Below are positions 7,411 to 16,211 of a stretch of DNA of 64,000 bases, piece after piece. The stretch's first letter is position 1. Every line of letters starts with the position of its first letter. The notes beneath the pieces are model-generated. The model had not been told where the DNA came from, searched no databases, and was given only the letters and a program-made list of their open reading frames with translations. The DNA lies in IMG/VR virus record IMGVR_UViG_3300030419_004471, positions 149,602 through 213,601 of that record; one strand, 5' to 3'. The DNA is from a virus. The position numbers and the translations under genes were made by a program.

Positions 7411-8772
7411 CTAAAAGTTCATACTCTCCACATATTTCTTATGTAATAATTGCTTCCTTTCTATGTTTCCACTAGCGGATTCTTTAGTAGAAAGTATCCC
7501 TTCGGCTGAAGTTCCTTCGTAAACTTCTATGAATCCTGTATTAGTATCCATCTTACAAGGGAATGTTATTCCATCAGGTCCGAATCTGTTTTTCATAATG
7601 TGAGCTCTTGCAGTATTATTCAATTTATCTTTTGATTTTCTACTCCAACTCATAATGAAATCAGCATTCATAACTTTTGCATAAGAGTCTGAAATTTTAT
7701 CTGCTTCTATAACTTCTGAATCAATTGCTGAACGATTAGTTTGAGATGCTGTCCATATTGGAATACCATATTCACCACTTAATCCTCTTAAGTCAATATA
7801 AACACCACCTTGCTCAGCGTATGTTGAATCAGTTTTATTTGAATGTGATAGTAACAAATCTGCATAATCGATTAAGATTAAATCAGGTTTATTATCTGTT
7901 GCTATCATTTTATCTATGTGTTGTGCAATCTTCTTTGAAGATACACCTTTAGGTGGGAAATATTTAATTAATAATCTTCCCTGCAATCCTTTAATTTTTT
8001 CTTTTACTTTTTCTTTATTTTCTTTAATATCAGCTGATGGTATTTTAGAAAATACAGTATCATATCTTTGTCCTACATAATGTTCTGATAATTCTAATGA
8101 ATAATGAACTACACTTAATCCTTGTTTTACTGCTGATGCTCCTAATGTAGTTAGTATCCAAGTTTTACCAACACCAGATGGTGCAACTACAACTCCCAAT
8201 TCACCTGGTCCTAATCCACCATCCATTAAATCATTCACTGGTTTCCAATCGGTTGGTACGGTATCTCTTTTTACATCATCTATACGAGAATCAAAATCAT
8301 CTTTATAGTCATGTCCTAAATCAGTCTCAATACCTACTTTCATAGCTTTATCAACCAAATCTTTTATCCTATTGTAATTACCAGCTTTTAATAAATCAAC
8401 TGATGTTAATATTACCTGTTTAAGATTTTGATTTCTACAAAACGAAGTAAACTCTTTTTTAATATAATCTAAATCTACATTACCAACTTGAGTATAAACA
8501 TGTCTAAGTTGTTCTTTAACTGTAGTTTTTAAAATTTCATTATCTAATTTAGAAACTTTTACTTTGAAAACATCCATAGTAGGAGGTTTTCTAAACTCTT
8601 CATTATAATCTATGATTTCACCAATAATCCATTTATTAGCTTCTGATTCAAAAAACTTTGGTGATACTACTTCTGAAAGTTTATCTAAGAATTTACCATC
8701 TGTAAGTAATGCTGAAACTACTTTAGATTGGAATGAATTTCCATATTTTGATAAATTATCTATCTCTTGCAT
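7411..8772 (-). CDS. 41: Replicative DNA helicase, gp41-like
   Basis: A 453-residue DnaB/gp41-family helicase. The N-terminal helical domain is followed by the RecA-like motor with Walker A APSGVGKT (about residues 197-204) and Walker B LILIDYADLL. It unwinds DNA ahead of the leading-strand polymerase gp43 and works with a primase that is not in this window. Its start overlaps the stop of the gp62-like gene, consistent with coupled replisome expression. Confidence 0.9.
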   Translation of the reverse strand: MQEIDNLSKYGNSFQSKVVSALLTDGKFLDKLSEVVSPKFFESEANKWIIGEIIDYNEEFRKPPTMDVFKVKVSKLDNEILKTTVKEQLRHVYTQVGNVDLDYIKKEFTSFCRNQNLKQVILTSVDLLKAGNYNRIKDLVDKAMKVGIETDLGHDYKDDFDSRIDDVKRDTVPTDWKPVNDLMDGGLGPGELGVVVAPSGVGKTWILTTLGASAVKQGLSVVHYSLELSEHYVGQRYDTVFSKIPSADIKENKEKVKEKIKGLQGRLLIKYFPPKGVSSKKIAQHIDKMIATDNKPDLILIDYADLLLSHSNKTDSTYAEQGGVYIDLRGLSGEYGIPIWTASQTNRSAIDSEVIEADKISDSYAKVMNADFIMSWSRKSKDKLNNTARAHIMKNRFGPDGITFPCKMDTNTGFIEVYEGTSAEGILSTKESASGNIERKQLLHKKYVESMNF

Positions 8773-9221
8773 TAAACTTTTAGTTTAAGTTTTGTTATTT
8801 GTTTCTTCTCTGTTCCGTATTTTTCGCAGATATATTTAATGTGTTCTCTGCCTTCTCTAGTAGAATAAAGTATTTCTAAATATTCATTTGCTTCTTTTTT
8901 TGAACATTCATAATCTACACAAACCAAATCTACTAACCAATCCTCATACTTTTGTGATTTTTTCCCCTTTACATATCTAAGATAATGCCTCCCCTTTGGT
9001 ATGATACCAATGTATGCTAAATATAATGCTTTCGGAGGAAGAGCTTGTGTATATGGTTGTAGTTCCGCTATTAAATCAATCCAATCTGGATTCATTGAAA
9101 GAAACCTATGAATCATATAATTTGACCAACTCTTCAAATCTTCGTCCTCTAACTTATCGAAATATTTAGGGTCTTGATATTGTGTTATCGCTTTTATGTG
9201 GTCAAATAATCCTTTAGCCAT
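8772..9221 (-). CDS. Clamp loader small subunit, gp62-like (tentative)
   Basis: A 149-residue protein with the block LKSWSNYMIHRFLSMNPDWI near the N-terminus, resembling the YxxNRxLSxxPD signature of gp62-type small clamp-loader subunits of T4-like phages. A later block, KALYLAYIGIIPKGRHYLRYVK, fits the same group. Location between gp41 and gp44 supports a role with gp44 in loading the gp45 clamp. No ATPase motif is expected or seen. Alternative: a helicase-loader or other replisome accessory protein. Confidence 0.6.
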   Translation of the reverse strand: MAKGLFDHIKAITQYQDPKYFDKLEDEDLKSWSNYMIHRFLSMNPDWIDLIAELQPYTQALPPKALYLAYIGIIPKGRHYLRYVKGKKSQKYEDWLVDLVCVDYECSKKEANEYLEILYSTREGREHIKYICEKYGTEKKQITKLKLKV

Positions 9222-9504
9222 TCTTCTTAGTGTCTATTTTTTTATCCAAGTGTTTAATCTCTTCAGGTAATAATTGCTCATTTAAAGCCCCACATTCACC
9301 ACAAAGATAAACGTCAATTGGTATCATCACATCTTGCGCTGTACCAGTAATTAAACGAGATATTGTTCTAAGCTTTACACCTGGTAAAAATACATCATAA
9401 CCACATTCAGTACATACCATTGGTTTTGATGTTTTTAAATCTATTTTAGGTTGTTGTTGAGGTGTGTTTCCTGCTCCTCCTGCAGTTCCTATAATTTTTG
9501 CCAT
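9214..9504 (-). CDS. Zinc-ribbon protein
   Basis: A 96-residue protein with two CxxC knuckles (VCTECG and LCGECG) about 34 residues apart, forming a probable zinc ribbon. It starts with a flexible Gly/Gln-rich tail and ends with a Lys-rich helix. It overlaps the gp62-like gene by eight bases and follows gp44 directly, so it belongs to the replisome operon. A role in DNA, RNA or polymerase binding is plausible; no specific function is recognised. Confidence 0.65.
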   Translation of the reverse strand: MAKIIGTAGGAGNTPQQQPKIDLKTSKPMVCTECGYDVFLPGVKLRTISRLITGTAQDVMIPIDVYLCGECGALNEQLLPEEIKHLDKKIDTKKNG

Positions 9505-9505
9505 A

Positions 9506-10456
9506 TTATTTGTTTATCGTTGATAAAATGTTTAGTATCGTAGCCATAAAGGGTATTTCCTTATCGACTGCTAAAGCATCTCTATGTTGACCTTCTGCTA
9601 ATACCAAAATTACTCCACTAACCTTACCTGAAGCATATTCATCTACCTTTTCATAGAGTACTGAATACATTTCTGTAAAATCTTGCATTTTAGAATCCGC
9701 AACCATCTGCCTTATTTTCATATATTTATTCCTACTATCATCTGATGATTTAAGAATATCTAATATTTTAGTTTTGAAATCAGAATCCATCAAATCATTT
9801 TTAGAAAGTTTTAACTCACCCTTAACAGAATTAAGTTGACAAGTATTTATTACTTTTCTTATATCAGGATATGATGAATCTATGATAGGAACTAAATCCT
9901 TTACATCATATTTTATTTCTTCGGAACTAAGTATCTTATCTAATTGTACTGCAACTTCTTTTTTAGAAGGTGGTACAATTTGGAATGTTTGACATCTACT
10001 TTGAATTGGGTCAATTATCTTCTCAACATAATTACAGGTCAAAATAAACCTACAATGTTTTGAAAATGTTTCCATAAGATTTCTTAATATAGCTTGTGCA
10101 TTTGGAGTCATATAATCAAACTCATCCAATATAACAATCTTATATTTCTTAAATCCTTGTGATGATGCAAAGTTCTTAACTTTATTTCTAACTGTATCTA
10201 CATTGTTTTCATCAGATGCATTTATAATCATATAATCACATTCAATTGATTTAACAATGAGTTTAGCCAAAGTTGTTTTACCAGTACCAGCTTTACCAAA
10301 AAGTAAAAGGTGTGGAACATCTGATGTTTCCAAATATCCTGCAACCTTTTCCTTTAGATGTTCATTACCAACATAATCATCTAATTTTACGGGTCTATAT
10401 TTCTCTACCCATAATGAATTATCTATTGTTTCTTCTGTTTGTTCGAAAAATCCCAT
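9506..10456 (-). CDS. 44: Clamp loader ATPase subunit, gp44
   Basis: A 316-residue AAA+ protein of the RFC-small/gp44 type. Walker A is GKAGTGKT (residues 54-61), Walker B LDEFD (about 110-114), and the SRC arginine-finger motif is at 153-155. The N-terminal LWVEKYRP box is typical of RFC subunits. It hydrolyses ATP to open and load the sliding clamp gp45 onto primer junctions. It is one base away from the upstream DruA-like gene. Confidence 0.95.
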   Translation of the reverse strand: MGFFEQTEETIDNSLWVEKYRPVKLDDYVGNEHLKEKVAGYLETSDVPHLLLFGKAGTGKTTLAKLIVKSIECDYMIINASDENNVDTVRNKVKNFASSQGFKKYKIVILDEFDYMTPNAQAILRNLMETFSKHCRFILTCNYVEKIIDPIQSRCQTFQIVPPSKKEVAVQLDKILSSEEIKYDVKDLVPIIDSSYPDIRKVINTCQLNSVKGELKLSKNDLMDSDFKTKILDILKSSDDSRNKYMKIRQMVADSKMQDFTEMYSVLYEKVDEYASGKVSGVILVLAEGQHRDALAVDKEIPFMATILNILSTINK

Positions 10457-10457
10457 A

Positions 10458-11678
10458 TTATCTTCCTACTTCTTTTAAATAATTGTTTTTCATTGTTTCC
10501 CAATCCATACCAATAGCATCTATATAAAATAAATGTTCTGGTTTCAATCGATTAGAATCATATAACTTTGTATATCTTTTTATGGCTTGTCTTTTCCACC
10601 ACTTATTAATGTAATCAACTCCCTCTTCAAACTTCTTTTTCATCTTTAAATCTTTTTCTTCAATTTCTGAACGAAGAAATTCTGGTCCGTTTTCATACAT
10701 CATAGCAAGATACACTCCTCTTTTGAATCCGTGATGGTAATCAGCTGCTCTGATACCACATTCTTTAAAGATTCTTCCTAAAATCTTTTGTTTAATACCA
10801 CTAACAGGTCCTTGTCGTTGAGATTCAGCTCCATACATATTAGCTCCGTTTCTTTTTCTTTCTTCTGTAATATGTTCTTTATACCAATCCTCTCTGTTTT
10901 CTTTTAACCATTGGTGCCACGGGTCATAAAATTTATCATCAGGTTTAATTGCTATCTTACCAGCAGATTCCCCTAATGTTTTAAAATGTGGAATACCATT
11001 ATATTGAGAATGAATACCATATAAAGAAGTTGTACCAACACCAATTAGAGTTTGTCCATATTTCTTTTTCCAAAAATCTCTAATTTCAGGTACAGTAGTC
11101 ATCATCGCTGTAAGTTTACCACCTAAGAAATTATATCCTAATGGTTGTGTACATACTATCGTAGAAGCGATTGTTGTATAATTTAACTTACCCTTTTTAA
11201 ACTTATCTTCTTTATTCCATCCTATGTATTTATCTCTAACACCCATCGATGTAACATCAGATGCTAAAGATATCATACCCAGCAATTTACCACTTTTCTT
11301 ATCCTTAACAAAAACTTTAACATTTCTACCAGGGTTAGCTGTCCAACTCATTGTATGAATCATCTTTCTAAGATGTGTCCATTTTGTAGCTTCTTTAGTA
11401 TCTTCTACAATTTCAACGTATGGTTCTAACTCTTCAATTTCTTTTATTGTAAGTTCTTTATCATTAATATCTGTAGGTCTCCATTGCCAATCATAATAAG
11501 ATGCTATAGCAGATTTATCTCTAATCATAGAATCTCCTTGCAACTCTACCCACTTTTTATATAAAGTTTGTTCCTCTACAGACATCTGCATAAGATAGTC
11601 CATATTCTCAATGAGCTTTTTCTTCTCATCTTCGAATACAAATTGAGGTTTAGCTGGTTCGGTATCCCAAAAACTCAT
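10458..11678 (-). CDS. DruA-like (DUF4338-like) protein, tentative
   Basis: A 406-residue protein. Its central part has the order ...LLGMISLASD...RDKYIGWN..., then GYNFLGGKLTAMM, IRDFWKKKYG, LIGVGTTSLYG, YNGIP..KTLGES.GKI. This recalls the DUF4338 family that includes DruA of the Druantia defence system; the match is from memory and needs a profile search. The N-terminus MSFWDT is nearly shared with the glycosyltransferase at 18725-19855. It is embedded between gp45 and gp44, so it may act on replicating DNA. Its biochemical activity is unknown. Confidence 0.5.
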   Translation of the reverse strand: MSFWDTEPAKPQFVFEDEKKKLIENMDYLMQMSVEEQTLYKKWVELQGDSMIRDKSAIASYYDWQWRPTDINDKELTIKEIEELEPYVEIVEDTKEATKWTHLRKMIHTMSWTANPGRNVKVFVKDKKSGKLLGMISLASDVTSMGVRDKYIGWNKEDKFKKGKLNYTTIASTIVCTQPLGYNFLGGKLTAMMTTVPEIRDFWKKKYGQTLIGVGTTSLYGIHSQYNGIPHFKTLGESAGKIAIKPDDKFYDPWHQWLKENREDWYKEHITEERKRNGANMYGAESQRQGPVSGIKQKILGRIFKECGIRAADYHHGFKRGVYLAMMYENGPEFLRSEIEEKDLKMKKKFEEGVDYINKWWKRQAIKRYTKLYDSNRLKPEHLFYIDAIGMDWETMKNNYLKEVGR

Positions 11679-12373
11679 TACTTAATCTCTACTAAATAAT
11701 AATTTGATGTATAATCTCCGTCCTCAAATGAAAGATGTGCTAATCCTTTAGATGAAATTTTTAATGAAGATGATTTTGAACCTTTGTTAGCTATAAGAAT
11801 AGCTTTTAGATATTTAGCTGAAAATGCTATAGGTTTTATATCATTATCACATTTACAATTAACATCAATACTAATTCTATTTGAATTAATTGATGAATAA
11901 CCTAAAATGATTTCACCTTTGTTTTTTGTACAAGTAAAAGTAAATGTATCTGCATCTGCTAATGCTCCTTTTGATTTGATAAATTTATTTACAAACTCAT
12001 CATCTAATGTTACCTCAGAATCAAATTCAGGTAATGCCTTTAAATCAGGTACAGCAGGTATAACAGATGGAGCAGCTAGCATATATTGTACTTTCGTACC
12101 CTTATCACTAAATTTAAGAGCTCCTGTTACCTCTTCTACTTTTATTGATGAATCTAATACACTTAACAATCCTCTCAATTGAGAAGTTGTATAAATACCA
12201 AATTCACCACTAGGAAACTCACTATCTTTCACAGATACGTTTCCTAATAATGTCTTATCATCAGAAATCATTCTGACTGACATTGAATCATCAGTAGAGT
12301 TCATCATTACTGATTCAACCTCGCCACCGAGATTATATCGATTTATGAACCCATCTAATTTTAATTTTTCCAT
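11678..12373 (-). CDS. 45: Sliding clamp, gp45
   Basis: A 231-residue protein matching T4-type gp45 in length, replisome position and beta-rich pattern (YTTSQLRGLLSVLD, ISIDVNCKCDNDIKPIAFSAKYLKAIL, closing DGDYTSNYYLVE). Three copies would form a ring that tethers gp43 and, in T4, also activates late transcription. It is driven by its own host-type promoter (12405-12436) and has a moderate Shine-Dalgarno (AAAGGA). It is followed without a gap by the DruA-like gene. Confidence 0.88.
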   Translation of the reverse strand: MEKLKLDGFINRYNLGGEVESVMMNSTDDSMSVRMISDDKTLLGNVSVKDSEFPSGEFGIYTTSQLRGLLSVLDSSIKVEEVTGALKFSDKGTKVQYMLAAPSVIPAVPDLKALPEFDSEVTLDDEFVNKFIKSKGALADADTFTFTCTKNKGEIILGYSSINSNRISIDVNCKCDNDIKPIAFSAKYLKAILIANKGSKSSSLKISSKGLAHLSFEDGDYTSNYYLVEIK

Positions 12374-12404
12374 AATTATCCTTTTATTAATTTATTTATT
12401 GTTA

Positions 12405-12436
12405 CAAATATACGAAAAATTCCTGAGAAATCCAAA
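12405..12436 (-). promoter_or_regulatory. Bacteroidetes-type promoter (P2)
   Basis: TTTGG (complement of 12432-12436), 19 nt, then TATATTTG (complement of 12405-12412), a perfect TAnnTTTG box. It lies directly after the stop of the RNase H-like gene and 31 nt before the clamp start. It is almost identical to P1 across the -33 element and spacer. Confidence 0.82.
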
Positions 12437-13483
12437 TTATTTCGTAATTATATTTCCAAAAGTATCCCTCAACCAATCATTAAAATTTTTACCAAATGCA
12501 TCAGTAACCTTATATTTTACTAATGTTTTCATAATATCTAATTTATTGATTGGATTTACTTCTTCATCATATCTATCTAAGATATTCATCTTAATGTTAC
12601 CACTAATATCTGGGTCATGCAATTGCATCAATTCTCTATTCATTAAGATTTGTTCTTTTGAATTTAATATCTCATCATAAATTTTAAGCTTTCCTTTCTT
12701 TTCATCAGCTAATTTTAATAAATCTTCAACTGATATTTTTTTATTTTCTGTAATTTCAGGAAATCTTTTAACTAATGTTTTAATACCACATCCGTGAACA
12801 CCTGGTATATTATCTGAAGTATCACCATCTAATACTCTAAATAGTAATAAATTTTTAGATTCAATACCATATTCTTCCTTTACCAACTCTTTGTTGTAAA
12901 GTTTCTTTTTGGTAGGAGACCAAACGATGGTCGTATCATCTACTAATTGTAGGAAATCCTTATCAGTAGACATAACCACCGCTTGTTCGTTCTCTTTAAG
13001 AAGTTGGGTACTAATGTACGCCATTACATCATCCGCTTCACAACCATCGTAAATCATTGTTGTAATAGGTAAATAATTTAAGATATCAGCTAACCAAACG
13101 AATTGTCTCTTCATTGATTCTCTTTCATCTTCTTCATTCATCAAATCAGCATATTGTCTATTGACTCTTAACTTATTTTTTGAACGTTCTGATTTATACC
13201 CACTAAATCTTTTCTTTCTTTTCTGAGAACCTCCCTTACCATCAAAAACTACAATGACTCTTGTCGGTTGAGTGTTTCTAATCGCATAACCTATTGATTT
13301 CAGAACACCAGTTACACCACCAACGTGGTCACCATCATCATTCATTGTAGGAATGGATGACCAGCATCTGATAAATGTATTTAAACCATCGATAATTAGA
13401 ACTCGGTCATTTCGTTTCCTATCGATATTTTGGTCGTGTGCTCTTTCAACCGAATTAAGTATGTCTTTGTAGAGTTTCTTCAT
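12437..13483 (-). CDS. rnh: 5'-3' exonuclease / flap endonuclease (T4 RNase H family)
   Basis: A 348-residue FEN-family nuclease. Acidic metal-binding motifs are visible: LIIDGLNTFIR, VVFDGKGGSQKRK, YDGCEADDV, STDKDFLQLVDD, and the helix-hairpin region VLDGDTSDNIPGVHGCG. It removes RNA primers and flaps from lagging-strand fragments. It starts at the same position where the small upstream gene stops, and the clamp promoter sits right behind its stop codon. Confidence 0.9.
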   Translation of the reverse strand: MKKLYKDILNSVERAHDQNIDRKRNDRVLIIDGLNTFIRCWSSIPTMNDDGDHVGGVTGVLKSIGYAIRNTQPTRVIVVFDGKGGSQKRKKRFSGYKSERSKNKLRVNRQYADLMNEEDERESMKRQFVWLADILNYLPITTMIYDGCEADDVMAYISTQLLKENEQAVVMSTDKDFLQLVDDTTIVWSPTKKKLYNKELVKEEYGIESKNLLLFRVLDGDTSDNIPGVHGCGIKTLVKRFPEITENKKISVEDLLKLADEKKGKLKIYDEILNSKEQILMNRELMQLHDPDISGNIKMNILDRYDEEVNPINKLDIMKTLVKYKVTDAFGKNFNDWLRDTFGNIITK

Positions 13484-13716
13484 TAAAGTACTTCTTTTGT
13501 TGTTGAAAAATACTTTTCTAATGTTTCTAATCTCTCATCAGCAGATGCTAATAACTTTAAAGCTTGTGTTGCATTATCCCAAAAATCTTTTGTGGAATGG
13601 TCTCCGATTCCAGCAGGAAAGTTTTTCAGTAAATCCAATGATAACAAAGCTTTGTTCTTATCAGCTTCAGCTTCTGATTTTAACATGTCAAATATTCTTT
13701 TATCTATTTTTGCCAT
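13483..13716 (-). CDS. Conserved small phage protein of unknown function
   Basis: A 77-residue acidic, helical protein starting MAKIDKRIFDMLKSEAEADK. I prefer the ATG at 13716 over 13734 because the latter overlaps the uvsX stop. It sits between uvsX and the flap nuclease gene, a place where T4-like phages often carry a short conserved protein. The pattern HSTKDFWDNATQALKLLASADERLETLEKY suggests two helices. No enzymatic motif is visible. Confidence 0.65.
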   Translation of the reverse strand: MAKIDKRIFDMLKSEAEADKNKALLSLDLLKNFPAGIGDHSTKDFWDNATQALKLLASADERLETLEKYFSTTKEVL

Positions 13717-13720
13717 AATT

Positions 13721-14842
13721 TTAATCATTTTCACCAGGTAACTCAGTATCTACTTCCATAGCATCTATATCTAATGTATCTGATTTGTATTGAAGTATTG
13801 TTGATTCACATATCTTTTTGTAAATCTGGTCTCTAACTTCTTCTCTATCATCCATCAATTCGATAAAATCCTTAGATTGAAACTTTAGTTCTTCACCAGT
13901 TTCAGTATCTATGTAAGTGTACCAAGCGCCAGCTTGTTTTACTAATTTATTATCTTTCATTACTCGTAACCAAGAACCATAGTTATCAATACCTCTATCG
14001 AAGTAGATTTCAAAATCAGCCGCTCTTAAAGGTGGCCCCATTCGATTCTTTATTACTTGACATCTCACTTTCATACCAACAACCTTATCCAATCCATTCA
14101 CTTTCATTTTGATTTGCCCCATTCCCTTCAATCTCAGTCTAACTGAAGAGTGGAAAGCTAGTGCTTTACCACCTGAAGTAGTCCAAGGGTCACCAAACAT
14201 TGCGTTCATTTTTTGTCTAAGTTGATTAGTAAATACTAATGAAATTTTCTGTCTACCAATCATATTGGTAATCTTTCTCATCGCCTTAGAAATAATAATA
14301 GCTTTATCTGTAGCATATCCATCTTTATTATAATCAGCTGCTAACTCATTCTTAGTTGAAGCTGCTGCTACTGAATCTACTACGATTGTAACTAATTTAT
14401 CTCTTGAGGTTTGTCTTACCTTTTCAATGATAGTTTCACAATAATCAAAGATTTGTTCAACAGAATCCGCTGATACATAAAGAAGTTTAGAAACATCAAC
14501 ACCGATAGCTTCTAAAAATTCTCTACTTACTGCAGTTTCGGTATCAATTAATACAGCTACACCACCTTGCTTTTGTGTTTCAGCAAGACAATGAGCAGAT
14601 ACTAATGATTTACCACTCTGTTCCAAACCTGTAATCTCTGTAATTCTACCAACAGGCAACCCACCATATGGGCGATTAGAAATTGCAACATCCAACATAG
14701 CACATCCAGTCGAAATCCAACCCTCAACATTTGTGGGTGCTTCATCCGAATCAAGGAAAAATGCTACCTTCTGGTCTTTCGCTGATTTATTCAGCTCGCC
14801 AGCTAGAATATCTGCTAGTTCTAATTCTTTTTTCTTTGCCAT
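13721..14842 (-). CDS. uvsX: UvsX recombinase (RecA family)
   Basis: A 373-residue RecA-like strand-exchange protein. Walker A is GLEQSGKS (about residues 71-78), Walker B VTIVVDSVAA, and the L2-adjacent block SLVFTNQLRQKMNAMFGDPWTTSGGKAL is typical of phage UvsX. It drives recombination-dependent replication and repair together with gp32, whose gene is immediately upstream. The C-terminus is acidic, as expected. Confidence 0.93.
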   Translation of the reverse strand: MAKKKELELADILAGELNKSAKDQKVAFFLDSDEAPTNVEGWISTGCAMLDVAISNRPYGGLPVGRITEITGLEQSGKSLVSAHCLAETQKQGGVAVLIDTETAVSREFLEAIGVDVSKLLYVSADSVEQIFDYCETIIEKVRQTSRDKLVTIVVDSVAAASTKNELAADYNKDGYATDKAIIISKAMRKITNMIGRQKISLVFTNQLRQKMNAMFGDPWTTSGGKALAFHSSVRLRLKGMGQIKMKVNGLDKVVGMKVRCQVIKNRMGPPLRAADFEIYFDRGIDNYGSWLRVMKDNKLVKQAGAWYTYIDTETGEELKFQSKDFIELMDDREEVRDQIYKKICESTILQYKSDTLDIDAMEVDTELPGEND

Positions 14843-14855
14843 TTAGTTTTTAATA

Positions 14856-15683
14856 TTATTTGTTAAACAAATCATCAAATGCAGCCGCAACATCATCAGT
14901 TTTCTTAGATGTTTTTGGTTTATCATCAGTATCAAATGGTAAATCATCAACTTCTTTTTCTGATTTAACCTCTTTGTTTGATAATGTTTCCTCAGCTACT
15001 GAAGGTTCACCATCTTCATTTTTATCTGAAGTTGGATTTAACCATCCTTCTAATACTGCTTTTAATTCATCATAAGATAATTCTGAATATAAATCAGTAA
15101 TTTCAGTTTGAGTTTCTAAAAATTTAGTAACATCTTCAGCTTTATCAGATAATGCACTTTGATTTGGTTTAACTCTAATAGTTGTAACAGGATATGAAGT
15201 TCCTGCTTCTTCGGCAGATTGGTATTCTATAGTAATATCTCTACCCGTTTTAGGGTCTGTTATATCACCATAATCTGGGTCTGCTATATATCCAAGAATT
15301 TCTTGATATACAGTTTTACCGAATCCCCAAAATTTGATTCCTTCTCCTTCTTGTCCTCTCACTAAAATAGGAACGAAAGTTCTTAATTTCGGCTCCATCT
15401 GCTTAGCAGCTTTCCAATCTTCCTTATCACCCATTCTTTTCAATCTATCAGCAAACTCAACTATAGGGTCAGGTCTACCAAATGATTGTGGTGAGAGATA
15501 AGTTTTATTATTAATGTTGTAGTGAAAATACAATTCGATGAAAGGATTATCTTTTTCGAATTTGTAGGGAACGATTCTGACTTGATGTTTACCAGGTGTT
15601 GGTTTCCATAGATTGTCAGACTTCTTTTGTGTGTTTTGTAGTTTGTTCAGTCTACCTCTGATTGCGTCAATATTAATTGCCAT
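14856..15683 (-). CDS. 32: Single-stranded DNA-binding protein, gp32
   Basis: A 275-residue protein with N-terminal basic cooperativity segment (RGRLNKLQNTQKK), OB-fold core beginning KHQVRIVPYKF with the PIL and FWGF segments, and a long acidic C-terminal tail ending AAFDDLFNK, which in T4 recruits other replication proteins. The zinc-finger cysteines of T4 gp32 are not visible. The start has a strong Shine-Dalgarno (AAAGGAG, six bases before ATG) and an ATATTTATA box about 80 bases upstream, suggesting high expression. Confidence 0.88.
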   Translation of the reverse strand: MAINIDAIRGRLNKLQNTQKKSDNLWKPTPGKHQVRIVPYKFEKDNPFIELYFHYNINNKTYLSPQSFGRPDPIVEFADRLKRMGDKEDWKAAKQMEPKLRTFVPILVRGQEGEGIKFWGFGKTVYQEILGYIADPDYGDITDPKTGRDITIEYQSAEEAGTSYPVTTIRVKPNQSALSDKAEDVTKFLETQTEITDLYSELSYDELKAVLEGWLNPTSDKNEDGEPSVAEETLSNKEVKSEKEVDDLPFDTDDKPKTSKKTDDVAAAFDDLFNK

Positions 15684-15762
15684 AATTTACTCCTTTTAAG
15701 TGTTAATATAATTTTAAATTTTACAGTTTAGTTTGAGATGCGTTTCTTACATCCGGTGTATA

Positions 15763-15771
15763 TATAAATAT
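15763..15771 (-). promoter_or_regulatory. ATATTTATA box upstream of gp32
   Basis: The nine-base box on the minus strand lies in the 131-base gap before gp32. No TTTGG is found 19 nt upstream of its -7-like part, so it does not fit the host-type promoters. The leader from here to the gp32 start would be about 75-80 nt, long enough for leader-based control. Confidence 0.42.
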
Positions 15772-15814
15772 AACAAACTTCCAAAAACCACCGATATTTT
15801 TAGAGTTTTTTTAA

Positions 15815-16159
15815 CTATTTTGCCCACTTTTTTCGGTTAACAATTTGAGAGATAACACCATAGACTGAAAGGTCTTGATATGTATCTTCTATTGCTTCAC
15901 CAACCTCATCAGGTTGACCTTTTACAACCAATTGTTTTAACCTCTGAATCTTATCGTTTTTTCTAAACCAAAGACCAGTAAGCGCAACGTTAATATCATC
16001 CGATGATTCCAATACTGAACCTACTGATATATTATCAGGTCCATAATTTCTTTGTTTCTTACAAAATGTATCGTACATCTCATCTAATATTTTTTTAAAT
16101 TCTTGAGTTGTTGCTGGAAATTTATCCTCACAATACTCAATCGCAGTTTGTTTTTTCAT
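15815..16159 (-). CDS. DUF1599-like (nucleotide-modification-associated) protein
   Basis: A 114-residue protein with the pattern EFKKILDEMYDTFCKKQRNYGPDNIS, then LTGLWFRKNDKIQRLKQLV and GEAIEDTYQDLSVYGVI. This resembles the DUF1599/Nmad1 family and, more remotely, MazG-like all-alpha pyrophosphohydrolases, where acidic helix residues bind Mg and a nucleoside triphosphate. It sits directly after the polymerase gene with its own host-type promoter, so nucleotide-pool work is plausible. Activity is unproven. Confidence 0.55.
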   Translation of the reverse strand: MKKQTAIEYCEDKFPATTQEFKKILDEMYDTFCKKQRNYGPDNISVGSVLESSDDINVALTGLWFRKNDKIQRLKQLVVKGQPDEVGEAIEDTYQDLSVYGVISQIVNRKKWAK

Positions 16160-16179
16160 ATAATATAACTTTATTTCTA

Positions 16180-16211
16180 CTAATATACAAAAAATTTTTC
16201 ACATTTCCAAA
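16180..16211 (-). promoter_or_regulatory. Bacteroidetes-type promoter (P3)
   Basis: TTTGG (complement of 16207-16211), 19 nt, then TATATTAG (complement of 16180-16187). It lies between the stop of gp43 and the DUF1599-like start, 20 nt before the ATG. The leader has no Shine-Dalgarno sequence. The -7 box deviates at one position (TTAG for TTTG). Confidence 0.68.
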
